Positions 7,068-15,517 of a stretch of DNA of 35,003 nt are shown here, in pieces. The stretch's first letter is position 1, and each line of letters starts with the position of its first letter. Both the position numbers and the translations under genes were made by a program. The notes beneath the pieces were generated by a model, which saw only the letters and a list, made by a program, of their open reading frames with translations, was not told the DNA's origin and made no database searches. This DNA comes from Corallococcus carmarthensis. GTDB taxonomy: Bacteria > Myxococcota > Myxococcia > Myxococcales > Myxococcaceae. The stretch spans positions 1-35,003 of the forward strand of contig NZ_RAWE01000092.1 of assembly GCF_003611695.1 (NCBI RefSeq), read 5' to 3'.

Positions 7068-8714
7068 ATGAAGAAGCAAGTGCTGATGGCCGTGTTGCCG
7101 CTGATGGTTTGGGGGTGCGGTGACCCGACTGACGCGGATAACGATGGTGTCGCGGACGGCATCCGTGATCCGAACAATGTGTCGGTGGTGGTGCCTTCCA
7201 CGCCGAAGGGCACGGTGTCGGGCCAGGTGCTGAGCACGACGCTGCAGCCGATCGCGGACGTCACGGTCGCGATGACGATTGGCAGCCAGCCGACGGGCAA
7301 GTCGGCGACGACGGACGCCAGCGGCAACTTCGTGATGACGGACGTGCCGGCGGGCGCGCAGGTGTTGCTGACGTTCAGCAAGACCGGCTTCTCGACGCTG
7401 CGCGCGACCTCCACGGTGCCGTCGTCCGCGGGCACGGTGCCCATCAACAACGGCAACGCGAGCTTCGGTCCGGTGACGCTGACGCAGCTGAACAGCACGC
7501 TGACCGTCAACGTGGTGACGCCGGCGGGCCGTCCGGCGGTGGGCGCGAAGGGCGTGCTGGAGGTGGACAAGGCGGGCTCGGTCATCCTGAGCAACTACGA
7601 CCAGGCCGCCTCCGTGGTGAGCAAGGTCTACGTGGAGGCCACTGCGGACTCCAACGGCGTCCTGACCTTCAGCGGCGTGCCCGCGGGCGTGGAGCTGGCG
7701 CGGCTGAACGGCACCTACAACCTCTGGATCGCGCCGATGGATTCCAACGGCGACGGGGTCGTGGACACGGGCGGCTACACGAAGAGCTACTCGGGTGCCT
7801 CCATCGTGAGCACCAGCGTGACGACGCTCGCGCAGCTGGCCTACTCGAAGCCGTCGAACGTGGCGCTCACCATCGAGGGCGGCAACGTGTCCAGCCTGAA
7901 GGGTACCACGGAGCTGGATCCGCTCCGGAACATGGTGCGTCCGGGCGAGCCCATCTACGTGTACTTCAACCAGCCGGTGCAGCCGGGCTCCATCTTCGTG
8001 CGCCTGACGGACGAGTACGCGAAGGAGTCGCTGCCGGTGACGGCCTCGGTGAACGTCGGTGGCTACTCGGCGACCATCACCCCGGCCAACGGCATCGTGC
8101 AGGAGGGCAAGGAGTACAACATCTTCGTGCGCGCGGTGTCCGCCGAGGGTGGCAGCAACTACAGCCGCACGGGCTTCTTCTTCGGCGGCGACCAGGCCGC
8201 TCCGAAGGCGATCACCATCGCGGAGCTCCGGTACCAGGAGCAGGACCGGCCGCCGGCGGTTGCCGCGTTCCAGCTCAATACTGGTGAGACCGTGTACGTG
8301 TCCTTCAGCGCGCCCATCGCGAAGCAGGTCGGCCAGTCCGTCCAGGTCCTCCTCGGTGCCGACATCGACGGCGTCGGCGGCACGGGTGGCAACTCCTTCG
8401 GTGAGATTGGCAACAACAGTGGCCAGGGCTTCACCCTGGACATGGCCGAGCCGACGAAGCCCATCCAGACGCGCACGCCGGCCGAGCTGCCGGTGTTTGG
8501 CATCCAGCCGTCCGGGTACAGCACCCGCTATTCCTTCATCTACAGCGGCAACGCCCTCGTCGGCACGGACCGGATGCGTGTCCAGGTGGTGTTCAGCAAC
8601 CTGGCGCCCGTCCTGGGCACCAACGACGTCTACGAGTCCATCTGGGGCCAGCCGATCAACGCGGACCTGGAACTGGCGGGCATCATCCAGCAGCCCCCGC
8701 CGGCCCTGCCTTAG
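7068..8714 (+). CDS. large lipoprotein with carboxypeptidase-regulatory-like and Ig-like domains
   Basis: 548 residues from ATG 7068, which has AAGGTGGGG just upstream; a GTG nine bases earlier is also in frame. The signal sequence ends in WGC. After the cysteine a D-x-D-x-D-G calcium-type motif (DADNDGVADG) resembles one thrombospondin type 3 repeat, and a second such motif is DSNGDGVVD. Residues of about 45-115 form a carboxypeptidase-regulatory-like beta-sandwich (GTVSGQVLSTTLQPIADVTV, TDASGNFVMTDVPAG, LLTFSKTGFSTL). Another beta-rich unit follows, then an Ig-like bacterial domain (PIYVYFNQPVQPGSIFVRLTD). The probable location is the outer membrane or cell surface. No enzymatic motif seen. 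A strong terminator follows at 8764, so it seems to be its own transcription unit. Confidence 0.82.
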   Translation: MKKQVLMAVLPLMVWGCGDPTDADNDGVADGIRDPNNVSVVVPSTPKGTVSGQVLSTTLQPIADVTVAMTIGSQPTGKSATTDASGNFVMTDVPAGAQVLLTFSKTGFSTLRATSTVPSSAGTVPINNGNASFGPVTLTQLNSTLTVNVVTPAGRPAVGAKGVLEVDKAGSVILSNYDQAASVVSKVYVEATADSNGVLTFSGVPAGVELARLNGTYNLWIAPMDSNGDGVVDTGGYTKSYSGASIVSTSVTTLAQLAYSKPSNVALTIEGGNVSSLKGTTELDPLRNMVRPGEPIYVYFNQPVQPGSIFVRLTDEYAKESLPVTASVNVGGYSATITPANGIVQEGKEYNIFVRAVSAEGGSNYSRTGFFFGGDQAAPKAITIAELRYQEQDRPPAVAAFQLNTGETVYVSFSAPIAKQVGQSVQVLLGADIDGVGGTGGNSFGEIGNNSGQGFTLDMAEPTKPIQTRTPAELPVFGIQPSGYSTRYSFIYSGNALVGTDRMRVQVVFSNLAPVLGTNDVYESIWGQPINADLELAGIIQQPPPALP

Positions 8715-8763
8715 TCCTTGAGCCCGGCTGCATCATCCTGACGTAGGTGGTTGAATCCATCTG

Positions 8764-8807
8764 GATGCCCCCGTGAAGCCCAGGCTTCGCGGGGGCATCT
8801 TCGTTTC
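8764..8807 (+). terminator. strong intrinsic terminator after the 7068 lipoprotein gene
   Basis: GATGCCCCCG-T-GAAGCC (8764-8780) pairs with GGCTTC-G-CGGGGGCATC (8783-8799), a 17-pair stem with one G-T wobble and a minimal CA loop, followed by TTCGTTTC. This is the strongest hairpin seen in the left half of the window. Confidence 0.87.
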
Positions 8808-8941
8808 AACCTGTCCCCAAGGTGGGATCCTCCCGTCTTCAATGGAGACGTGTCCCCGCGTCGCTGACGCGCAACATCCCGGGGATGCATGCGGATCATG
8901 TCTGCTTCCGGATGGACTCCTTCTTGCTCAGCCGCGTCACC

Positions 8942-10753
8942 ATGAAAAATCTCAGCCTCATCTGGATGGCGATGCTGCTCATGCCCGCGGCATGCATCGA
9001 GATTCCTGACCTCGCCGTCCCTCCCGAGACGCCCCCAGGAAGTGACGCGGGAGCGGATCCGCAGAAGGATCCGATTGGCATCCAATGGATGTCGCCCGTG
9101 GAGGGGGTGAGGGTCGGAAGTACCGCGAGGCTCCAGGTTCAACTGACGGGGGCCGCTCCAGACCGTGTGGAACTCCTGGTGGATGGCGCTCCTGTCACGA
9201 CGCTGGACGCGCCGTATTCGTTGACGTGGGAGACTTGGCGAGTTTCAGAAGGTGCCCATGTGCTCGTCGTCCGCGCGCTCCGAAACGAGCATGTCTTCCT
9301 GAGCGCCGAGCGCACAGTCGTGGTTGATCGCACGCGCCCTCGGATGATCGCCCAGGTTCCGGTCATCAGCGCCTCCAATGTTGCTGTGCGGACGCCCATC
9401 CAGGCGACCTTCTCCGAGCCGCTCGATGGCGCCAGCGTGAACGGGCAGTCGATTCAACTGGTGGCGGAGGACGGGCGCCTGGATGCGAGCATTCTCCTTT
9501 CAGGGGATGGCCGGACCCTGACCTTGAATCCAGCGTCTCCCCTGCCGGTCAACCAGCGAATCCAGGTGGTGATGGCAGACACGGTTGTCGATTTCGCCGG
9601 TAACCGGCTTGAGTCCACGGGGCCAGCGTGGGGGTGGTCCGTGCCCGCCTATCTCCAGTGGGGAGCGCCGCAGATTTTTGGAAAGATTGAGGAGAGCACC
9701 GCCGTTGAGACGTCACTTCGAGTGGGAAGTGACGCCCGGCCTGTCGTGGCGTGGACGCAAAACGGGACGGTCCGCGCGAAACGCTGGGCGGGCGAGGACT
9801 GGGAGTACCTGGGGGCTCCTCTGTCTGGAGCCACGGGCAGCGACGTTTGGGGAAATGCGTTGCAGCTCGACCCTGTAGGCCGCCCGATGCTCGCGTGGTT
9901 GGAATATGCCACCGGCTCCCAGAGCCAGATCCATGTCCGGCGATGGAATGGCACAGCCTGGGAGCCCATGGGCACCTTCATGACAACCAGCCTCACGCAG
10001 GGCTACATCCCGTGGATGGGTTTCAGCTCCGGTGTCCGAGGTCTTCCTGTTGTGGCATGGCGCGAGCGCAACTCCACGCAGGAACAAGTCGTGTTCCGTC
10101 AGTGGAATGGAAGCAGTTGGGTTTCAATGGCTGCGCCAGTGCCGATGAAGAGTGCGGCGACTGTCAATTACATGGGGTTCGACCTGGATGTGTCTGGAAG
10201 ACCGGTCCTCACTTTTAGCGAGACCGAATCGGGCAAGGCCGCGGTCGGGCGTGTGATGCAGTGGAATGGGACTGCCTGGACGGAGTTCTCCGCAGGTCTT
10301 GGTTTGCTGCCAATGACCCGTGTTGTTGATGACGCTGGACGAGTGTTCGTGGGGGGGAGCGGCTGGGGAAATGGGGTGCGCGCAGGGCTCATCAAGCAAT
10401 GGGATGGATCCACCTGGGTGACGGTCGGCGAGCCGTTGGCGGACATCGCCGGCGGGACGGATCGGGGGGTGGACGCCATGGCGCTGGACTCCCACGGGTC
10501 GCTGGTCGTGCTCGCGAGTGAAGCGCCCTCCGCGACCGAGACGGCCAGTCGGATTGGCCAGACACGACGCTGGACCGGAACCCAATGGGAGTCCCTGGGC
10601 GGCATCTTGAAACCAAACCCAGGCAGCTTGTTGTGGGGGATCCCCGACTTCGCCCTCGCGGCGGACGACGAGCCCATCGTGTCGTGGACGGAGAAGGTCC
10701 AGTCGGCCGACACGTTCATTTGGGCGATCGACGTCCACCACCTCAACCACTAG
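8942..10753 (+). CDS. lipoprotein with Ig-like domains and six W-x-G-x-x-W repeats (propeller-like)
   Basis: 603 residues from ATG 8942, the start that places a lipoprotein signal (MKNLSLIWMAMLLMPAAC) at the N-terminus; 40 upstream in-frame codons look non-coding. After an Asp/Pro-rich linker come an Ig-like unit (about 48-120; SPVEGVRVGSTARLQVQLTG) and a Big_5/SbsA-like Ig domain (about 125-225; VAVRTPIQATFSEPLDGASV, PLPVNQRIQVVM). The C-terminal part holds six W-x-G-x-x-W motifs starting at codons 9782, 9941, 10100, 10259, 10397 and 10568; the first four are exactly 159 bases apart, suggesting a beta-propeller-like array of 53-residue blades. By eye the DNA is less GC-rich at third positions than its neighbours. 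No enzyme motif seen; probably a surface binding protein. Confidence 0.8.
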   Translation: MKNLSLIWMAMLLMPAACIEIPDLAVPPETPPGSDAGADPQKDPIGIQWMSPVEGVRVGSTARLQVQLTGAAPDRVELLVDGAPVTTLDAPYSLTWETWRVSEGAHVLVVRALRNEHVFLSAERTVVVDRTRPRMIAQVPVISASNVAVRTPIQATFSEPLDGASVNGQSIQLVAEDGRLDASILLSGDGRTLTLNPASPLPVNQRIQVVMADTVVDFAGNRLESTGPAWGWSVPAYLQWGAPQIFGKIEESTAVETSLRVGSDARPVVAWTQNGTVRAKRWAGEDWEYLGAPLSGATGSDVWGNALQLDPVGRPMLAWLEYATGSQSQIHVRRWNGTAWEPMGTFMTTSLTQGYIPWMGFSSGVRGLPVVAWRERNSTQEQVVFRQWNGSSWVSMAAPVPMKSAATVNYMGFDLDVSGRPVLTFSETESGKAAVGRVMQWNGTAWTEFSAGLGLLPMTRVVDDAGRVFVGGSGWGNGVRAGLIKQWDGSTWVTVGEPLADIAGGTDRGVDAMALDSHGSLVVLASEAPSATETASRIGQTRRWTGTQWESLGGILKPNPGSLLWGIPDFALAADDEPIVSWTEKVQSADTFIWAIDVHHLNH

Positions 10754-10785
10754 GCCCCCCAGTCCTTCCACCCACCTACACTGTC

Positions 10786-10843
10786 GTCCGCTGTCCCCCT
10801 GTCGCTCAGCGGACAACGGACCTACCCTGGGATACGTCCAGGG
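10786..10843 (+). other. two consecutive hairpins between the repeat lipoprotein and receiver genes
   Basis: GTCCGCTG (10786-10793) pairs with CAGCGGAC (10807-10814) around 13 bases. CCCTGG (10825-10830) pairs with CCAGGG (10838-10843) around seven bases and is followed by AAATCTTG. Either could end transcription of the upstream gene or regulate the receiver gene. No clear T-run is present, so the role is open. Confidence 0.4.
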
Positions 10844-10924
10844 AAATCTTGCGAGAACGGGCGCTTTTCGGTGGACGTGTTTAGATTCGTCCCGCCCCTC
10901 CCCTGCATGCGAGGCCTCTGCTCC

Positions 10925-11395
10925 ATGAAGAACGCGGTCATGACAACACCCGAGGGTGAGCCAACAGCGAGCGGTGGGCCCGCTCCCGTGAACTCCGCCA
11001 AGCAGCGCGTCCTCGTCGTCGACGACTTCGACGACGCCCGCGAGATGTACGCCGAATACCTGGAGTTCTGCGGGTTTGAGGTGGACACCGCCCGGAACGG
11101 CCTGGAGGCCGTGGAGAAGGCCCAGGAGGGGGAGCCGGACATCATCCTCATGGACCTGTCCCTCCCCGTCATGGATGGCTGGGAGGCGACGCGGCGCATC
11201 AAGCAGGACACCCGCACCCGTGACATCCCCGTGATGGCCCTCACCGGCCACGTGCTCGCCGGCAACGCCGAGCACGCCCTCTCCGTGGGCGCGGACGAGT
11301 TCGTCGCCAAGCCCTGTCTGCCCCAGGACCTGGAGAACAAGATCCGCAACATGCTCAAACCCAGCAAGGCGAAGCCCCGCTCGGGTCAGGAGTAA
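10925..11395 (+). CDS. stand-alone receiver-domain response regulator (CheY-like)
   Basis: 156 residues. After a flexible leader of about 27 residues there is a single receiver domain: acidic pocket VVDDFDD, phospho-acceptor Asp77 in IILMDLSLPVMDGW, conserved Thr107 in MALTGH and Lys129 in VAKPCLP. There is no output domain, so it should signal through protein contacts. The start is uncertain: ATG 10925 is used, ATG 10940 is equally in frame, and an upstream start would add 18 atypical residues. It lies 119 bases upstream of the giant kinase gene on the same strand, but a hairpin between them (11406-11439) may separate transcription. No histidine kinase is in the window. Confidence 0.92.
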   Translation: MKNAVMTTPEGEPTASGGPAPVNSAKQRVLVVDDFDDAREMYAEYLEFCGFEVDTARNGLEAVEKAQEGEPDIILMDLSLPVMDGWEATRRIKQDTRTRDIPVMALTGHVLAGNAEHALSVGADEFVAKPCLPQDLENKIRNMLKPSKAKPRSGQE

Positions 11396-11405
11396 CCCCA
11401 GGTTC

Positions 11406-11439
11406 CACCCGGGAGTGTCCATGGATGGACACTCGGGTG
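11406..11439 (+). terminator. probable terminator hairpin after the receiver gene
   Basis: CACCCG (11406-11411) plus AGTGTCC (11414-11420) pairs with GGACACT (11427-11433) plus CGGGTG (11434-11439). This is 13 pairs with a two-base GG bulge and a six-base loop. There is no T-tract after it, so termination is inferred from stem strength and position. Confidence 0.55.
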
Positions 11440-11514
11440 CGGCACCCTTCGCCGGGCCGGGCTCCCGCGGGCCCCCCGGTTGACCCACGGACGCGGGAAA
11501 CGTAGGCAACCCTG

Positions 11515-14500
11515 GTGGGCTCTCCCGCCTCGTCCCCTCCACCCGATGCGTGGACTCCTCCCGAGGAGTTCGATGAGTACCGCATCGTGCGGCCGCTCGG
11601 ACGGGGGCGCACGGGCCGGGTGTACCTGGCACACGACACGCTCCTGGAGCGCCCCGTCGCGGTGAAGTTCATCCCGTCGCTGGGCTCCAACGCGCTGGCG
11701 CGCTTCCTCGTGGAGGCCCGCGCCGCCGCCCGCATCCAGCACCCCAACGTCGTCACCCTGTACCGGGTGGGCCAGCTGGAGGATCAGCCGTACCTCATCT
11801 CGGAGTTCATCCGGGGCGTCAGCCTGGACCGGCTGGCCCGGCCGGTGCCCTGGGAGCGCGCGCTGGGCATCGGGCGGGACCTGGCCCGGGGTCTGGGCGC
11901 TGCCCACCGCCGGGGCGTGCTCCACCGCGACATCAAGCCCGGCAATGCCGTCCTCACGGAGAGCGGCGAGGTGAAGCTGCTCGACTTCGGCCTGGCCAAG
12001 CTGCTCGACCGCGCCGAGGCCAGCGAGCCCACCCCGCCGCGCGCGCCCCTGCCGCCGCCGGAGCTGCCCGCGGACTGGGATCCGGAATCCAGCCCCGCCC
12101 TGGGGGCCCGCTCGCTGGACGGCGTCTTCCTGCCGTCCCTGCCTCGCGGCGCGCTGGTGGGCACGCCCTACTACATGTCCCCGGAGGCCTGGGCCGGCGA
12201 GGAGCTCAGCGCGCGCAGCGACGTGTACTCGCTGGGCGTCGTGCTCTACGAGCTGTGCGCGGGCCGGGGGCCCTTCCGCGACGTGCCCTGGCGCGAGCTG
12301 TCCGAAGCCGTCCGCACGCGCGACGTCCGTCCCCTCTTGGAGGTGGCCCCGTCGGTGGACCCGGGGTTCGCCGCCGCCATCGACAAGTGCCTCAAGCGCG
12401 ATCCGGCCCAGCGCCATGCGTCCGCCGCGCAGCTGCTCGACGCGCTGGAGGCGCTGACGCGCGAGGAGACGCCGGTTTCCGTTCCGGAGGGCAATCCCTA
12501 CCGCGGCCTCCAGGCCTTCGAGGCCGAGCACCGCGCCCTCTTCTTCGGCCGCCGCCGCGAGCAGCGCTCCGTGCTGGAGCGGCTCAAGGCGGAGGCCTTC
12601 CTGCTGATGACGGGCGACTCCGGCGTGGGCAAGTCGTCCCTGTGCCTCGCGGGCATCCTCCCCGCCGTGGCGGATGGCGCGCTGGAGGACGGCCGGCGCT
12701 GGCGCACCGCGCGGCTCGTGCCCGGCCGCAGGCCCGTGTCCGCGCTGGCCGTGGCGCTCGCGCCGGTGCTGGAGGTGGACGAGGAGCCGCTCGCGGAGAC
12801 GCTGCGCCAGGACCCCACGTCGCTCGCCCGCAGGCTGCGCGCGAAGCTGGGCACGCAGGGCGGACTGCTCCTCTACATGGACCAGCTGGAGGAACTGGTG
12901 ACGCTGTCTCCGCCGGAGGAGGCCGCGCTCGCGGGCGCCGCGCTGGGGTCGCTCACGGAAGCCGCCGGAGGGCTGCGGCTGCTCGCCACCGGCCGCAGCG
13001 ACTTCCTCACCCGCCTCACCGCCGTGCCCGGCCTGGGCCCGGAGGTGCCGCACGCGCTGTACCTCCTGCGCGCGCTCACCCCGGAGGAGACGCGCGAGGC
13101 CATCGTCGGCCCCGCCCGCGTGAAGGGCGTGCGCTTCGAGTCCGAGGCCGTGGTGGATGCGCTCGTCGCCTCCACGGCGGCCTCCGATGGCGGCCTGCCG
13201 CTGCTCCAGTTCGCCTTGGCGGAGCTGTGGGACGCGCGCGACGAATCCCGGGGCGTCATGACCCAGGCGGCGCTGGAGTCGCTGGGCGGCGTGTCCGGCG
13301 CGCTCGCCCGGCATGCCGACGCCGCGGTGGCGCGCCTGTTGCCGGATCAACGCTCGGCGGCGCGCGGGGTGATGCTGCGCCTGGTGACGGCCGACGGCAC
13401 CCGCGCGCGCAAGACGGACCGCGAGCTCGTGGGCGACGACCCGCGCTACCGCGCCGCGCTGGAGGCCCTGGTGCGCGCGCGCCTGCTCGTGGCGCGCGAA
13501 GGGGAGGGTGGCACCGCGTACGAACTGGCCCACGAAGCGCTCCTCACCGGCTGGGCCACGCTGGCCCGCTGGCTGGTGGAGGCGGGCGAGCGCCGCGAGG
13601 TGCAGGCCCGCCTGGAGGCCGCCGCCGCGCAGTGGGAGCGCCTGGGCCACGCGCGCGAGTCGCTCTGGGGCCCGCGCCAGCTGGCGGAGACGGCGCTGCT
13701 GGAGCCGTCCGAGCTCACCCAACGCGAGCAGTCCTTCCTCAGCACCTCGCGCCGCACCGGTGTGCGCAGCCGGCGCCTGAAGGTGGGGCTGGCGCTGGGC
13801 TTCCTCGCGTCGCTGGGGATCGTCTACCTGGGCCTCCAGTGGCGCGAGCGAAACATCCTCGATGCGCGCGTGCGCGGCGAGCTGGCTTCGGCCGACTCGG
13901 AGATGGACGCCGTGCGACGCGAACGCGACGCGCTCCAGGCCGAGCGCGCGGAGGCCTTCCAGCTCTACGACACGGGCCACAAGGCGGATGGCGACCGCGG
14001 CTGGGCGAAGGTGGCCGGCCACGCCGGGCAGCTGTCCCACCACTTCGACGCCGTGGCGGACCGGCTGGAGCGCGCCCTGGCGCTGGCCCCCGCCCGCACG
14101 GACGTGCGCGACGCGTTGGCGGACTTCCTCTACGAGCGCGCCCTGTGGGCGGAAAGCGAGCGCGAGCCCGTGCTGCCCGCGCTGCTCCAGCGCATGCGCC
14201 TCTACGACGTCGACGGCGCGCGCTGGAGCCGCTGGAACACGCCCGCGCACCTGTCCCTCCAGGTGGATGCGCCCGGCGCTTCCGCGGAGCTGCGTCCCGT
14301 GTCGCTCGAGGCCAGCGGGCCGGAGGTCGTGGGCGAGCCGCTGCCTTCTCCGGGCGCGCTGCCCTGGACCGACGTCACCGTGCCTCCGGGGGCCTACCAG
14401 CTCACCGTGCGCGCGCCGGGCCACGAGGAATCCGTGCAGCCGCTGCTCCTGACGCGTGGGGAGTCGCGTCGCGTCGTGCTGCCGCTCGTCCGCGCGGGTT

Positions 14501-15330
14501 CGCTCCCGCCGGGGTTCGCCTACGTGCCCCCGGGCGACGTGCGCTTCGGCAGCGCCGCCGAGTCCAGCGTGCGCGACTTCTTCAACGCCACCCCGCTGCA
14601 CACGGTGCCCGTGCAGGGCTTCCTCATCGCCCGCCACGAGACGACGTACGCGGACTGGCTCCAGTACCTGGAGGCCCTGCCCCCCCAGGACCGCGCCGCG
14701 CGCCAGCCCCGCGTGGGCACGGGCGGCTACGCGGGAGGCCTGTCGCTGGAACCGGACGGCAATGGCTGGCGGCTGCGCTTCCAGCCCGGCGGCGAGCGCT
14801 ACACGGCGCGGACGGGCGAGCCCGTGCGGTACGCCCGGCGCTCGCAGCGCACGGAGCAGGACTGGCGCCAGTTCCCCGTGAGCGGCATCAGCTTCGCGGA
14901 CGCGGAGGCCTACGTGATGTGGCTGTCCACGTCCGGCCGGGTGCCGGGCGCGCGGCTGTGCTCGGAGCTGGAGTGGGAGCGCGCCGCGCGCGGCGTGGAC
15001 GGCCGCGAGTACCCCCATGGCAACCGGCTGGGCCCGGACGAGGCCAACGTGGACGTCACCTACGGCAAGGACCCGGGCGGCTTCGGCCCGGATGCCGTGG
15101 GCAGCCACCCCGCGTCCCGCAGCCCCTTCGGCGCGGACGACATGGCGGGCAACGTGTGGGAGTGGACACGTTCGTGGCTGGAGCCGGGCCGCCCGGTGGC
15201 CCGGGGGGGAAGCTTCACCTTCAACGTGACGAGCGCGCGGTCCTCCAACCGCGAGCTGCCGGAGGCCTCGCTGCGCGACGTCACGGTGGGCCTGCGCGTG
15301 TGCGCGGACCCGCCCGTGTCCGGCGGCTGA
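11515..15330 (+). CDS. Ser/Thr protein kinase fused to nSTAND NTPase, transmembrane helix and FGE-like domain
   Basis: 1271 residues from GTG 11515. The kinase domain spans about 22-320 and has all catalytic elements: LGRGRTGRV, VAVK (Lys51), HRDIKPGN (Asp139), DFG (157-159) and GTPYYMSPE (SPE 222-224). A proline-rich insert lengthens the activation segment. NPYRGLQAF and FFGRRREQ open an nSTAND-type NTPase with Walker A GDSGVGKS (367-374) and a Walker-B-like LLLYMDQLEEL. A single transmembrane helix (about 757-776) is followed by a charged coiled coil (about 780-810), a PEGA-like beta-sandwich (about 911-995) and an FGE/SUMF1-like domain (about 1000-1260; DDMAGNVWEWTRSW, ARGGSF, VGLRVC). The FGE part lacks the active-site cysteines near RGGSF, so it is probably a binding module. 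Inferred topology is kinase and NTPase inside, PEGA-FGE sensor outside. Confidence 0.92.
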   Translation: MGSPASSPPPDAWTPPEEFDEYRIVRPLGRGRTGRVYLAHDTLLERPVAVKFIPSLGSNALARFLVEARAAARIQHPNVVTLYRVGQLEDQPYLISEFIRGVSLDRLARPVPWERALGIGRDLARGLGAAHRRGVLHRDIKPGNAVLTESGEVKLLDFGLAKLLDRAEASEPTPPRAPLPPPELPADWDPESSPALGARSLDGVFLPSLPRGALVGTPYYMSPEAWAGEELSARSDVYSLGVVLYELCAGRGPFRDVPWRELSEAVRTRDVRPLLEVAPSVDPGFAAAIDKCLKRDPAQRHASAAQLLDALEALTREETPVSVPEGNPYRGLQAFEAEHRALFFGRRREQRSVLERLKAEAFLLMTGDSGVGKSSLCLAGILPAVADGALEDGRRWRTARLVPGRRPVSALAVALAPVLEVDEEPLAETLRQDPTSLARRLRAKLGTQGGLLLYMDQLEELVTLSPPEEAALAGAALGSLTEAAGGLRLLATGRSDFLTRLTAVPGLGPEVPHALYLLRALTPEETREAIVGPARVKGVRFESEAVVDALVASTAASDGGLPLLQFALAELWDARDESRGVMTQAALESLGGVSGALARHADAAVARLLPDQRSAARGVMLRLVTADGTRARKTDRELVGDDPRYRAALEALVRARLLVAREGEGGTAYELAHEALLTGWATLARWLVEAGERREVQARLEAAAAQWERLGHARESLWGPRQLAETALLEPSELTQREQSFLSTSRRTGVRSRRLKVGLALGFLASLGIVYLGLQWRERNILDARVRGELASADSEMDAVRRERDALQAERAEAFQLYDTGHKADGDRGWAKVAGHAGQLSHHFDAVADRLERALALAPARTDVRDALADFLYERALWAESEREPVLPALLQRMRLYDVDGARWSRWNTPAHLSLQVDAPGASAELRPVSLEASGPEVVGEPLPSPGALPWTDVTVPPGAYQLTVRAPGHEESVQPLLLTRGESRRVVLPLVRAGSLPPGFAYVPPGDVRFGSAAESSVRDFFNATPLHTVPVQGFLIARHETTYADWLQYLEALPPQDRAARQPRVGTGGYAGGLSLEPDGNGWRLRFQPGGERYTARTGEPVRYARRSQRTEQDWRQFPVSGISFADAEAYVMWLSTSGRVPGARLCSELEWERAARGVDGREYPHGNRLGPDEANVDVTYGKDPGGFGPDAVGSHPASRSPFGADDMAGNVWEWTRSWLEPGRPVARGGSFTFNVTSARSSNRELPEASLRDVTVGLRVCADPPVSGG

Positions 15331-15484
15331 GCACCACCGGACACTGGAACCCCCCGGGAACCGCGGGCCTCGCCCCGGGGTCGCTGCCAACTGGAAGCCA
15401 CTGGACGCTGCAAGTGCCCGGACGGGCCTGACGCGGTTGCCGCTCCCACCCCCCGGACGGACCTTGTGCCGTGAAAGACGGTGC
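15331..15484. other. intergenic DNA between kinase and ADYC genes
   Basis: About 150 GC-rich bases with overlapping CCCCGGG/CCCGGGG inverted repeats (near 15351-15380) that may terminate the kinase transcript. No convincing promoter consensus was recognised and no reading frame is supported. Confidence 0.3.
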
Positions 15485-15510
15485 GGGTTGGGGTCGGGGT
15501 CGGGAAGGGG
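15485..15510 (+). promoter_or_regulatory. compact G-quadruplex motif overlapping the ribosome-binding site
   Basis: Five G-tracts of 3-4 bases (15485-15487, 15490-15493, 15496-15499, 15502-15504, 15507-15510) are separated by loops of exactly two bases (TT, TC, TC, AA). The last tracts form the only purine-rich Shine-Dalgarno candidate, seven bases before the ATG at 15518. A folded RNA or DNA quadruplex here would hide the ribosome-binding site. The motif is seen directly; folding and regulation are inferred. Confidence 0.6.
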
Positions 15511-15517
15511 CATCCAG

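Noticed and set aside
8834-8871. CGTCT/AGACG and CGCGTC/GACGCG short inverted repeats upstream of the 8942 lipoprotein gene
   Set aside because: Arms of five and six bases are common here by chance and show no clear relation to a promoter.
11515-15330. The FGE-like domain as a target of a diversity-generating retroelement
   Set aside because: FGE/C-type-lectin folds can be such targets, but no reverse transcriptase and no template repeat were seen in the window.
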